A stretch of 9,236 bases of DNA from Actinomycetes bacterium (GTDB lineage: Bacteria; Actinomycetota; Acidimicrobiia; Acidimicrobiales; Palsa-688): the NCBI GenBank assembly GCA_021827225.1, contig JAKAXG010000126.1, positions 1 to 9,236 on the forward strand, written 5' to 3'. This document shows, one piece after another, positions 1 through 6,604 of the stretch. The position numbers and the translations under genes are program-made. Below the pieces are notes generated by a model, which saw nothing but the letters and a program-made list of their open reading frames with translations, was not told the DNA's origin and made no database searches. How positions within the stretch are numbered: position 1 is the first letter of the stretch; each line of letters opens with the position of its first letter.

Positions 1-1
1 A

Positions 2-577
2 CCGGGTCTGCCCGGGCCGCAGGGTCCGGTGGGTGCCACAGGGGCTGCCGGTCCTCAGGGGCCGCAGGGTGCAGCCGGTCCGCCGGGGCCCGCCGGGCCA
101 GCCGGTGCGCAGGGCCCCGCCGGGCCAGCCGGTGCGCAGGGGCCGGCCGGGCCAGCCGGTGCGCAGGGCCCCGCCGGGCCGCAAGGCCCGGCCGGACCAT
201 CGGACCTGGTCTGGAATGACCAGAGCGCGCCGGCGACGTCGAACGGGTTGTCAGCCGTCACGGTGGCGACCCTGAACCTGCCCGCCGGCAACTGGAGGGT
301 CACCGCATCGGTGCTCGCCAACAACGGGGGTTCGTCGCCTGCCCTACCCGACTGCTTGATCAGAGCGACCGGGATTCAGGAGAACTTCGTGGTCCCGCAG
401 GCTGAGGCCACCGAGCCCCCCGGGGCCGAGTACACCCTGTCTGTCCAAGCAGCGGTGAGCGATACGTCTGGGCAGACGGTGTCCCTGAGTTGTAACGACC
501 TGTCCAGTTCCACTGCCGTCAACTTCGGCAATGGCATGTTGCAGGCGATGAGCGTTACCACCGTGACCCAGGGCTGA
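2..577 (+). CDS. Collagen-like Gly-X-Y repeat protein, 5'-truncated by the window edge
   Basis: The frame is open from the left edge and stops at TGA 575-577, giving 191 visible residues; the true start lies outside the window. The GTG at 29 falls inside the repeat and is not a credible start. Residues 2-67 are 22 uninterrupted Gly-X-Y triplets rich in Pro, Ala and Gln (GPA, GAQ, GPQ), the pattern of a bacterial collagen-like triple helix. Residues 68-191 form a non-repetitive domain rich in Ser, Thr, Val and Ala, with alternating hydrophobic residues suggesting a beta-sandwich. It has two Cys (about 118 and 164) that could pair outside the cell. By analogy with collagen-like proteins such as BclA, the repeat would form a trimeric stalk and the C-terminal domain a globular tip. 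A surface or secreted location is inferred, because the N-terminus and any signal peptide are not visible. The gene converges on galK and appears unrelated to the sugar operon. Confidence 0.85.
   Translation, partial: PGLPGPQGPVGATGAAGPQGPQGAAGPPGPAGPAGAQGPAGPAGAQGPAGPAGAQGPAGPQGPAGPSDLVWNDQSAPATSNGLSAVTVATLNLPAGNWRVTASVLANNGGSSPALPDCLIRATGIQENFVVPQAEATEPPGAEYTLSVQAAVSDTSGQTVSLSCNDLSSSTAVNFGNGMLQAMSVTTVTQG
86..184 (+). repeat. Tandem 27-bp repeats encoding GPAGPAGAQ
   Basis: Three adjacent 27-bp units (86-112, 113-139, 140-166) each encode GPAGPAGAQ and differ only in the wobble bases of the first two codons. A partial fourth unit (167-184, GPAGPQ) follows. The near identity at DNA level, not just protein level, points to recent tandem duplication. 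Gain or loss of a unit keeps the reading frame and changes the collagen stalk length by three triplets. Confidence 0.85.
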
Positions 578-584
578 GGCGTCT

Positions 585-616
585 CCTGACCGGTCAGGCC
601 GCCCGGCCGGCCGGGC
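585..616. terminator. Paired GC palindromes between convergent genes, candidate bidirectional terminator
   Basis: CCTGACCGGTCAGG at 585-598 is a perfect 14-bp palindrome spanning most of the 16-base gap and the galK stop codon. Two bases further on, 601-616 is a second perfect palindrome (GCCCGGCCGGCCGGGC) inside the last galK codons. The symmetric position between two converging genes suits a two-way transcription stop. There is no T-tract on either side, so this is not a canonical intrinsic terminator. A pure palindrome also leaves little loop, so cruciform or protein binding is possible. Confidence 0.4.
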
Positions 617-1754
617 CGGACGGGACGGCCTCGAACACCGCGGCGGGGGCCCGACCGAGAGGCGCCAGGGCGGCGGAGGCGGCGGCTCGCACGTCGGCCT
701 CCGCCAGCCCGGCCACCAGGACCGAGCCGCCGAAGCCCCCGCCGGTCATGCGGGCCCCGGCCGCCCCCGCCCGCCGGGCCGCTTCGACCACGGCGTCGAG
801 CTCGGGGCAGGACACCTCGAAGTCGTCGCGGAGCGACCGGTGCGAGTCGTAGAGCAGTTCGCCTATGCCGGCGCCGGCCCGCAGGCGGGCCACCGTCTGC
901 TCCACCCGACGGTTCTCGGTGACCACGTGGCGGGCCCGCGCCGCCAGCTTCCCGGTAAGGCCGGAGTCGATCGTTTCCAGGTCGGCGCTGCGCAGGTCGG
1001 CAAGTCCCAGCGCGGCGGCGGCCGCCTCGCATTCCCGGCGGCGGTCGCCGTAGCCGCCGGTGGCGTGGTCGTGGCGGACGCCGGTGTCGACGACGACCAG
1101 CGGGCCGGTCCCCCCGAGGGCGACCGGGGTGGTCTCCTCGGTGGCGAAGTCGATCAGCAGGGCGTGGCCGGCTTCGGCCAGGAGCACCGCCCGCTGGTCC
1201 AAGGTGCCGGTCGGGGCGCCGACGAAGCCGGCCTCGGCGTCGTGGCAGACGGCCACCAGGCCGGCCGCGTCCAGCCCGGCGCCGGTCAGGTCGTTGACCG
1301 CCACCGCCACCGCCGCGGTCAGAGCGGCGCTGGAGGACAGCCCGCTGCCGACCGGCACGCTGGAGTCGACCAGCACGTCGGCGCCGGTGACCGCCATCCC
1401 GGCCCGGGCGAACGCCCAGGCCACTCCCGTCACGTAGCGGGCCCACCCCGACGGTCGGCCCGGCCCGAGCGCATCAAGGTCGGCTTCCACCGGCTCGGAC
1501 CCCGGGCCGTTGGGCACCTGCTGGCGGGACCAGCACCGCCACCGCCGGTCGGGTCGGCGCCCCACCGCCACGAGGGTGCGGCGGTCGAGGGCGAACGGCA
1601 GGGCCAGACCCCGGTTGTAGTCGGTGTGCTCGCCGATCAGGTTGACCCGCCCCGGTCCCGCCCACACCCCGGCCGCCGGCGACCCCGACAGCCGGCGCAG
1701 GTCGTCGGCCAGCATCCCCGGTGACGGGTCGGGCCGGACCGGCCCGGCGGTCAC
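594..1754 (-). CDS. galK: Galactokinase (GalK)
   Basis: A 386-residue GHMP-family kinase that phosphorylates galactose with ATP to galactose-1-phosphate, the entry step of the Leloir pathway, in the cytoplasm. The galactokinase signature GRVNLIGEHTDYN is at residues 35-47. The ATP-binding GHMP motif PVGSGLSSSAA is at 134-144. The catalytic Asp is in TLDQ (Asp186), with Arg36 as its expected partner, and the C-terminal motif TGGGFGG is at 337-343. Length is normal for the family and all key residues are present. The GTG at 1754-1752 is preferred as start because it overlaps the galT stop as GTGA, implying translational coupling. An ATG at 1715 (codon 14) is the alternative. Upstream in-frame extension into galT is rejected. 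It is the last gene of the operon and receives galactose released by the GH42 enzyme. The adjoining GalT uses its product. Confidence 0.96.
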   Translation of the reverse strand: MTAGPVRPDPSPGMLADDLRRLSGSPAAGVWAGPGRVNLIGEHTDYNRGLALPFALDRRTLVAVGRRPDRRWRCWSRQQVPNGPGSEPVEADLDALGPGRPSGWARYVTGVAWAFARAGMAVTGADVLVDSSVPVGSGLSSSAALTAAVAVAVNDLTGAGLDAAGLVAVCHDAEAGFVGAPTGTLDQRAVLLAEAGHALLIDFATEETTPVALGGTGPLVVVDTGVRHDHATGGYGDRRRECEAAAAALGLADLRSADLETIDSGLTGKLAARARHVVTENRRVEQTVARLRAGAGIGELLYDSHRSLRDDFEVSCPELDAVVEAARRAGAAGARMTGGGFGGSVLVAGLAEADVRAAASAALAPLGRAPAAVFEAVPSGPAGRAA

Positions 1755-2734
1755 CGCAGCGCCATCCGGGCCGAGCGCAACTCGGCGGCGGCGGTTTCGG
1801 GCGCCACATCGGTGACGAAGGCGCCCCCGGCCAGCTCGGAGCCGGCCAGATACTTGAGCCGGTCCGGAGCCCGGTTCGGGGGGCAGAACTCGACGTGCAG
1901 ATGGCTGAGCGGGGCCCACCGGGGGTCGCCGTCGGTGGGCTGCTGGTGGAACGCCATGACATAGGGCAGCGAGAAGCGCCACAGCCGGTCGTAGGTGCGG
2001 GCGACCACCGACAGCATCGCCGCCAACCCGTCCCGCTCCGAGTCGTCCAGGTCGGTCAGCGCCGGCCGGTGGGCGGTGGGGGCCACCCGGACCTCGTAGG
2101 GGAACCGGGCGGAGAAGGGAACCCACGCCACCCAGCCGTCGGCCGTGGCGACCACCCGCCGGCCGTCACCGAGCTCCTCTCCGACCACGTCGCAGTGCAC
2201 GCAGCGGCCCACCCGGGCGTGGTGGGCCCGGGCTGCCTCCAGCTCCCGGCGGGGGCGGGGCGGGACATCCGGGTAGCCGTAGATCTGACCGTGCGGGTGG
2301 GAGAGGGTGGTGCCCACCGTCTCCCCTTTGTTCTCGAACGGCATGACGTAGGAGATGTCGGGGTCGGCGCCCAGGATGGCGGTGCGGTCGGCCCACACAT
2401 CGACCAGCATGCGGACCCGCTCGGTTCCGAGCTCGGAGAAGGTGACGGCGTGGTCGTCGGAGTACACCACCACCTCGCACCGCCCGGCGGCCGGGGCCGT
2501 CGGGTGCAGGTCGGTGGAGCCGACCTCCGGCTCGGGGGGCTGGGAGGAGAAGGAGGGGAACAGGTTGTCGAAGGTGACGACCTCGAACTCGGGGTAGGGG
2601 ATCTCGGTCGGTTCCCCGCCGGGCCGGGTCGGGCACAGGGGGCAGAAGTCCGCCGGCTTGTAGGTGCGGTTCTGCCGGTGGGTGGCGAAGGTGACCCATT
2701 CCCCGGTGGTGGGATCGAAGCGGCGTTCGGTCAT
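1751..2734 (-). CDS. galT: Galactose-1-phosphate uridylyltransferase (GalT)
   Basis: A 327-residue HIT-superfamily transferase: galactose-1-phosphate plus UDP-glucose gives UDP-galactose plus glucose-1-phosphate. The active-site motif HPHGQ is at 146-150, with His148 the expected uridylylated nucleophile and Gln150 its partner. It is preceded by PFENKGE near 132-138. Likely zinc ligands, matched by spacing to the E. coli enzyme, are Cys31 and Cys34 (CPLC), His95 and His146. The second metal site is also intact: Glu164, His263, His278 and His280 (HLH), with the same spacing as E. coli. An extra CVHC pair at 178-181 has no assigned role. The ATG at 2734-2732 overlaps the TGA of the preceding small ORF (ATGA), and the galT stop overlaps the galK start (GTGA), so all three are probably translationally coupled. 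No strong ribosome binding site of its own is visible. Confidence 0.96.
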   Translation of the reverse strand: MTERRFDPTTGEWVTFATHRQNRTYKPADFCPLCPTRPGGEPTEIPYPEFEVVTFDNLFPSFSSQPPEPEVGSTDLHPTAPAAGRCEVVVYSDDHAVTFSELGTERVRMLVDVWADRTAILGADPDISYVMPFENKGETVGTTLSHPHGQIYGYPDVPPRPRRELEAARAHHARVGRCVHCDVVGEELGDGRRVVATADGWVAWVPFSARFPYEVRVAPTAHRPALTDLDDSERDGLAAMLSVVARTYDRLWRFSLPYVMAFHQQPTDGDPRWAPLSHLHVEFCPPNRAPDRLKYLAGSELAGGAFVTDVAPETAAAELRSARMALR

Positions 2735-2883
2735 GTCTCGTCCGCGCCGCGCCGGTAGCGGGTCAGCCGGCGGCCGTCCGGGCGGGTCTCGGTCACCCGT
2801 ACCAGGGCCCTGGCCGGTGGTCCCACCCGCTCCTCCCGCACCGCTGCGTCCTGGGTGCTGCTGTCGATCCCCGGGTTGGTCAT
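2731..2883 (-). CDS. Small Arg-rich protein of unknown function between deoR and galT
   Basis: A 50-residue ORF that I do not recognise. It starts at ATG 2883-2881, overlapping the deoR stop as ATGA, and its TGA overlaps the galT ATG as ATGA, so it fills the deoR-galT gap exactly. An AGGAGG lies 13 bases upstream of its start (2897-2902), a rather long spacing. In this frame 45 of 50 codons end in G or C, as in the neighbouring genes. The protein has 10 Arg. A polar N-terminal part (1-19) is followed by alternating residues ALVRVTET (26-33), a PDG turn (35-37) and RRLTRYRR (38-45), which would suit a two-stranded beta-hairpin with a basic face. There is no signal peptide, membrane segment or Cys. 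It could be a functional accessory protein, or mainly a coupling peptide that carries ribosomes from deoR into galT. No function is assigned. Confidence 0.72.
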   Translation of the reverse strand: MTNPGIDSSTQDAAVREERVGPPARALVRVTETRPDGRRLTRYRRGADET

Positions 2884-3671
2884 CCCGCCTGCCGGTCCTC
2901 CTCGGCGCCCCGGGGGGCCAGGACCAGCTCGCAGGCTTCGCCCAGCACCCGGCGGGCCTCGGCGGGCAGTCCGTCGTCGGTTATGACCATGTCGGCGGCG
3001 TCCAGGGGGGCGATGCGCGACAGGCCGACGGTCCTCCACTTGCTCGAGTCGGCTACGACCACCACCCGCCGGGCGTTCGCCACCAGCGTCCGGTTGGTCT
3101 CCGCCTCGGCCAGGTTGGGAGTGGTGAACCCGGCCTCGGGGTCCATGCCGTGCACCCCCAGGAACAGCAGATCTACGTACAGCGAACGGATGGACGCGTC
3201 GGCGACCGGGCCGACCAGGGCGTCGGAAGGGGTGCGGACCCCGCCGGAGAGGACCACGGGGGTGGCCGGATTCTGGCGGTGCAGCTCGGCCGCTGCGCTC
3301 AGAGAGTTGGTGAGCACGGTGATCCCGGGCACCGTCGGCAGCAGTCGGGCCAGGGACCACGTCGTCGTACCCCCCGACAGGGCGACCGAACTGCCTGGCT
3401 GAACCACGGCCAGCGCGGCCCGGGCAATGGCCGCCTTCTCGGCGGTGGCCCGTTCCAGCTTGGCGTCGAAGCCGGGCTCCTCGGCGCTGCGTCCGACCGG
3501 CACCGCCCCCCCGTGCACCTTGGTGAGCACGCCGGCGTCCTGCATGCGCTCCAGGTCGCGCCGCACCGTCATCTCCGACACGCCGAGAGCGGCGGCCAGA
3601 TCGGCCACCCGCACCGCGCCGGACTGCTCCAGCTCCTCGGCGATCCGCCGCTGTCGCTGGCTAGCGAGCAC
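2880..3671 (-). CDS. DeoR-family transcriptional repressor
   Basis: A 263-residue DeoR/GlpR-type regulator. The N-terminal winged helix-turn-helix (about 5-56) shows the classic signature: VADLAAALGVSEMTVRRDL at 22-40, then HGGA at 53-56. The C-terminal sensor domain (about 75-235) has the phosphate-binding SGGTTT at 99-104 and the family's later GFTTPNLAEAE and SSKW segments. Such proteins bind DNA as repressors and release it on binding a phosphorylated sugar. From the operon, galactose-1-phosphate or a related sugar phosphate is the likely effector (inference). The start is GTG 3671-3669, preceded by a purine-rich GGAGGGAGAGG (3681-3691) at 9 bases, all inside the end of the beta-galactosidase gene, which it overlaps by 11 bases. 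Being inside the operon it should regulate its own level. I leave out a symbol because the family does not fix the specificity. Confidence 0.93.
   Translation of the reverse strand: MLASQRQRRIAEELEQSGAVRVADLAAALGVSEMTVRRDLERMQDAGVLTKVHGGAVPVGRSAEEPGFDAKLERATAEKAAIARAALAVVQPGSSVALSGGTTTWSLARLLPTVPGITVLTNSLSAAAELHRQNPATPVVLSGGVRTPSDALVGPVADASIRSLYVDLLFLGVHGMDPEAGFTTPNLAEAETNRTLVANARRVVVVADSSKWRTVGLSRIAPLDAADMVITDDGLPAEARRVLGEACELVLAPRGAEEDRQAG
2897..2902 (-). promoter_or_regulatory. Candidate ribosome binding site for the 50-residue ORF
   Basis: AGGAGG on the minus strand lies 13 bases before the ATG at 2883, inside the last deoR codons. The spacing is longer than ideal, so the site may assist a ribosome that has just ended deoR rather than recruit new ones. 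Confidence 0.45.
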
Positions 3672-5688
3672 CGGGTAGCACCTCTCCCTCCGCCGCCGGC
3701 CCGCCGGGTGCCAGCACCAGGGCCTCGCCAGGGCCGAGCTTCACGATCCCAGAGCGTAGCGAGCCGGTGAGCAGGTCCTGCTTCTGCGCATCGCCGACAT
3801 GCACGCTCCGCTCGCCGTCGGCGTGGTTGATCAGGAACAGGTGGTCACCTCGCCGGACCGCCTCCACCCCGGGCGGGACCGGGGCCGCCGGGCTCACCCC
3901 GGCCCGGGTGGCGGCATGCGCCACCACCGCCGCGGTGGTAGCCGGGTCGGGGCTGGTTGCCAGGTAGTAGGCGGCCCCCCGGCCGTGGCTGTGGACCGTC
4001 ACCGCCGCCCCCCCGCCGAGGGGGCCGCTGGCCAGGCTCAGCAGCACCCTCGCTCCCCGCAGGTCGACCCGCTCCTGCCAGCGCCGCGCCATCGAATCCA
4101 CGTGCGCCAACGGCCCGTCCAGGCGGTCGGTGGTGCCCGCCGGCATGGGAGCGAACTCCTCCACCGCCAGGCCGAGCATCTCCCGCCACGGGGCGGGGTA
4201 GCCGCCCAGGCGGATCCGGTCGTGGGGGTCGACGATCGCCGAGAAGTACGTCACCACTGCCACCCCCCCGGCCCTGACGTAGGCGTCGAGGTTGGCGGCG
4301 TCAGCGTCGCTCACCGAGTACAGGGCGGGGACCACGACCATCCGGTAACCGGACAGGTCGGCGCCGGGCCGGGCCATGTCGGCGACCATCCCCGCCTCGT
4401 AGAGGGGCCGGTAGAGCTCCAGGAGGAGGTCGGCCTGGCGCACCTCGGCCGACGGGTGGGAGTCGAGCTCCAGGCCCCACCAGCTCTGCCAGTCCAGAAG
4501 GAGGGCCACCTCGGCCGGCACCGGCTGGCCCGCTACGGGAGCCAGGCGCTTCAGGTCGGATCCGAGCGCGACCACCTCCCGCCACAGACGGGTGCCGGTC
4601 CCCGCGTGCGGGACCATCCCGCTGTGGAACTTCTCGGCGCCGGCCGCCGACGCCCGCCACTGGAACTGCATCACCGCGTCGGCTCCCCGGGCCACCGCCT
4701 GCAGGCTCCACGCCCGGTACTGGCCGCGTGACTTCGCGGCGTTGACCGCCCGCCAGTTGACCGCCCCCGGCGCCTGCTCCATCAGGTACCACGGCCGGCT
4801 CCCTCCGAGCGACCGGGTGAGATCGGCGACCAGGGCGGCTCCGACGTGGGCGTCGGGGTCGGCCGGGTCGGGGTAGCGGTCCACCGACACCAGGTCCATC
4901 TGGTCGGCCCACGCCCACCCGTCGGTCGGGCGGAACAGGCCCATCAGGTTGGTGGTGACCGGCACTTCCGGTGTCAGCTCCCGCAGCACCGCCTTCTCCG
5001 CCGCGTAGCAGGCCAGCAACTCGTCATTGCTGAAGCGGGCGTAGTCCAGCTGCTGACCCGGGTTGGGGAAGGTGGGCGCGGCTCGCGGCGGCAGGACCTC
5101 CTCGAAGCTGCGGTACCGCTGGCTCCAGAAGGCGGTGCCCCAGGCCCGGTTGAGCTCGTCGATGTCGCAGTAGCGCTGCTGCAGCCAGGCTCGGAACGCC
5201 GACGCCGACTGGTCGCAGTAGCAGGCCGGCACGTGGCAGCCGTACTCGTTGCCGATGTGCCACAGCTCGAGAGCCGGGTGGCCGCGGTAGCGTACGGCCA
5301 GGCGGGTTACCAGGTCGACGGCGGCCTCCCGGTAGGCGGGCGAGCTCGGGCAGTAGTGCTGGCGGCCGCCGGGCGACAGCCGCACCCCGGTCGCGGTGAC
5401 GGGCAGCATCTCCGGGTGGGCGGCGCTCAGCCACGGCGGTGGAGAGGCGGTGGCGGTGGCCAGGTCGACGCCGATAGCTGCCCCGGCCAGCAGATCCAGC
5501 ACCCGGTCGAGCCACCCGGCGTCGAGGTCGGCGCCCGGGCCCGCCTGCAGCTCCGCCCAGGAGAACACCCCCACGGTCACCAGGTCGACCCCCGCCTCGA
5601 CCATCAGCTCCACGTCCTCGGACCACACCTCCTCCGGCCACTGCTCGGGGTTGTAGTCGCCTCCGTAGCGGATCCGGCCACGGGTCAA
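3661..5688 (-). CDS. Beta-galactosidase, glycoside hydrolase family 42
   Basis: A 675-residue GH42 enzyme that hydrolyses terminal beta-galactosyl residues. It has no signal peptide, so it acts on imported sugars in the cytoplasm. The catalytic TIM barrel covers about 6-385: YGGDYNPEQWPE at 8-19, the acid/base in WHIGNEYG (143-150, Glu148) and the nucleophile in YLMEQAPG (301-308, Glu304). A trimerisation domain follows (about 390-600), then a short beta domain (about 605-662, with HLFLINHADG). Length is normal. The start is TTG 5688-5686, overlapping the permease stop as TTGA, with GGGGAG 9 bases upstream (5698-5703). Any earlier in-frame start would lie inside the permease gene. The Cys cluster that binds zinc in some GH42 enzymes is partly kept (Cys113, 156, 158), but the last Cys of the C-x-C-x-x-C motif is Ser161. 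Substrate could be lactose, galactan oligosaccharides or galactosyl glycans; sequence alone does not decide. Confidence 0.95.
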   Translation of the reverse strand: MTRGRIRYGGDYNPEQWPEEVWSEDVELMVEAGVDLVTVGVFSWAELQAGPGADLDAGWLDRVLDLLAGAAIGVDLATATASPPPWLSAAHPEMLPVTATGVRLSPGGRQHYCPSSPAYREAAVDLVTRLAVRYRGHPALELWHIGNEYGCHVPACYCDQSASAFRAWLQQRYCDIDELNRAWGTAFWSQRYRSFEEVLPPRAAPTFPNPGQQLDYARFSNDELLACYAAEKAVLRELTPEVPVTTNLMGLFRPTDGWAWADQMDLVSVDRYPDPADPDAHVGAALVADLTRSLGGSRPWYLMEQAPGAVNWRAVNAAKSRGQYRAWSLQAVARGADAVMQFQWRASAAGAEKFHSGMVPHAGTGTRLWREVVALGSDLKRLAPVAGQPVPAEVALLLDWQSWWGLELDSHPSAEVRQADLLLELYRPLYEAGMVADMARPGADLSGYRMVVVPALYSVSDADAANLDAYVRAGGVAVVTYFSAIVDPHDRIRLGGYPAPWREMLGLAVEEFAPMPAGTTDRLDGPLAHVDSMARRWQERVDLRGARVLLSLASGPLGGGAAVTVHSHGRGAAYYLATSPDPATTAAVVAHAATRAGVSPAAPVPPGVEAVRRGDHLFLINHADGERSVHVGDAQKQDLLTGSLRSGIVKLGPGEALVLAPGGPAAEGEVLPGAR
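3681..3691 (-). promoter_or_regulatory. Ribosome binding site for the deoR-family gene
   Basis: The purine-rich run GGAGGGAGAGG on the minus strand ends nine bases before the GTG at 3671. It lies inside the end of the beta-galactosidase gene and supports the GTG as the regulator's real start despite the 11-base overlap. Confidence 0.7.
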
Positions 5689-6602
5689 AGCTTCACGCTC
5701 CCCGCCGTGAGCCCGGACCGCCAGAACCGCTGCAGCGACAAGAAGGCGATCACCAGCGGTATGACCGAGATGAGAGATCCGATTATCACGTAGCTCACCA
5801 GCTGCGGGGCCTGCCCGTACTGGTCGTTCCACGAGTACAGGCCCAGGGTGACCGGGTACAGCCGCTGGTTGGACAGCATCACCAGGGGCAGGAAGAAGTT
5901 GTTCCAGATGGCCACGAACTGGAACAGGAATATGGTGACCATCGCCGGTGACATGATCCGGGCGGCGATGCTGACGAACGTGCGGACCTCGCCGGCACCG
6001 TCGATCCGCGCTGCTTCCAGCAGCTCGTCGGGGACGGCGGCGCTGGCGTAGATGCGGGCCAGGTACACACCGAAGGGGCTCACGATGGAGGGCAGGAACA
6101 CCGACCAGTAGGTGTTGGTGAGGTGCACCTTGCTCATCAGCAGGTAGAGCGGCAGGGCCAGGGCGGTGCCCGGCACCAGCACACCTCCCAGGATGACGGA
6201 GAACACGACCTCCCGGCCCCGGAACTGGTACTTGGCCAGGGCGAAGCCGGCCGCCGATGAGAGCACCGTTGCCACGACGGCGCCCACCCCGGCGTAGAGG
6301 AGGGTGTTGACCAGCCAGCGCAGGTAGATGTCGCCGTTGTAGGAGAAGAGCCCGCTCAGGTTGCTCCACAGCTCGAAGTGGCTGAACCAGAGCCCTTCGC
6401 TGGCGTAGAGCGCGCTCGGGCCTTTGGTGGACGACACGATCAGCCACCAGGCCGGCAGCAGGAAGTACACCCCGACCACGAACAGGAAGGCGGTGGCCAG
6501 CACGCTGCTCTTGGTGTACGCCGGCCCCGGCCCGCGCCGGGACCGCGTCCGGGTGGCGGATCGGGGCTGGTGGGAGGGCAGGGCGGCGGTGTCGGCCAGC
6601 AC
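5685..6602 (-). CDS. Sugar ABC transporter permease, MalG-like (CUT1 family)
   Basis: A 305-residue inner-membrane permease, second of a pair. A basic cytoplasmic N-terminus (14-31) is followed by a first membrane segment at about 34-56. Further hydrophobic segments fall near 97-122, 133-156, 166-185, 219-241 and 270-291, the six-helix layout of MalG-type proteins. The EAA loop that docks onto the transport ATPase is EAARIDGA at 196-203. The GTG start at 6602-6600 lies two bases after the upstream permease stop and has GGGGAG six bases ahead of it (6609-6614). A CTG at 6608 is a weaker alternative. Its stop overlaps the beta-galactosidase TTG start. With the neighbouring permease and lipoprotein it forms the translocation part of an oligosaccharide importer, and the adjacent enzymes point to a beta-galactoside cargo. 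Confidence 0.93.
   Translation of the reverse strand: MLADTAALPSHQPRSATRTRSRRGPGPAYTKSSVLATAFLFVVGVYFLLPAWWLIVSSTKGPSALYASEGLWFSHFELWSNLSGLFSYNGDIYLRWLVNTLLYAGVGAVVATVLSSAAGFALAKYQFRGREVVFSVILGGVLVPGTALALPLYLLMSKVHLTNTYWSVFLPSIVSPFGVYLARIYASAAVPDELLEAARIDGAGEVRTFVSIAARIMSPAMVTIFLFQFVAIWNNFFLPLVMLSNQRLYPVTLGLYSWNDQYGQAPQLVSYVIIGSLISVIPLVIAFLSLQRFWRSGLTAGSVKL
5698..5703 (-). promoter_or_regulatory. Ribosome binding site deciding the TTG start of beta-galactosidase
   Basis: GGGGAG on the minus strand lies nine bases before the TTG at 5688. The TTG is the only candidate that keeps the conserved N-terminal YGGDYNPEQW without intruding far into the permease gene, so this site settles the rare start codon. 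Confidence 0.65.
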
Positions 6603-6604
6603 GG

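Noticed and set aside
86..184. CRISPR-like short repeats near the left edge
   Set aside because: The units are directly adjacent with no spacers and encode in-frame Gly-X-Y triplets, so they are a coding tandem repeat.
1755..2126. Upstream extension of the galK frame to make a 510-residue protein
   Set aside because: The added 124 residues lie entirely within galT in another frame and look like random GC-rich translation. The kinase is complete from the GTG at 1754.
2884..3671. A novel defence or mobile system around the regulator
   Set aside because: No nuclease, transposase, toxin or recombinase motif occurs anywhere in the window. The regulator is a standard DeoR-type protein inside a sugar operon.
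1721..3770. Two long plus-strand frames opposite galK, galT and deoR (345 and 368 codons)
   Set aside because: Low-complexity Gly/Arg/Pro/His products without motifs, opposite genes with intact catalytic motifs; GC-driven shadows.
5689..6447. Extension of the beta-galactosidase frame upstream into a 928-residue protein
   Set aside because: The extra part overlaps the second permease out of frame and is Arg/Pro-rich nonsense. GH42 proteins of about 675 residues are complete.
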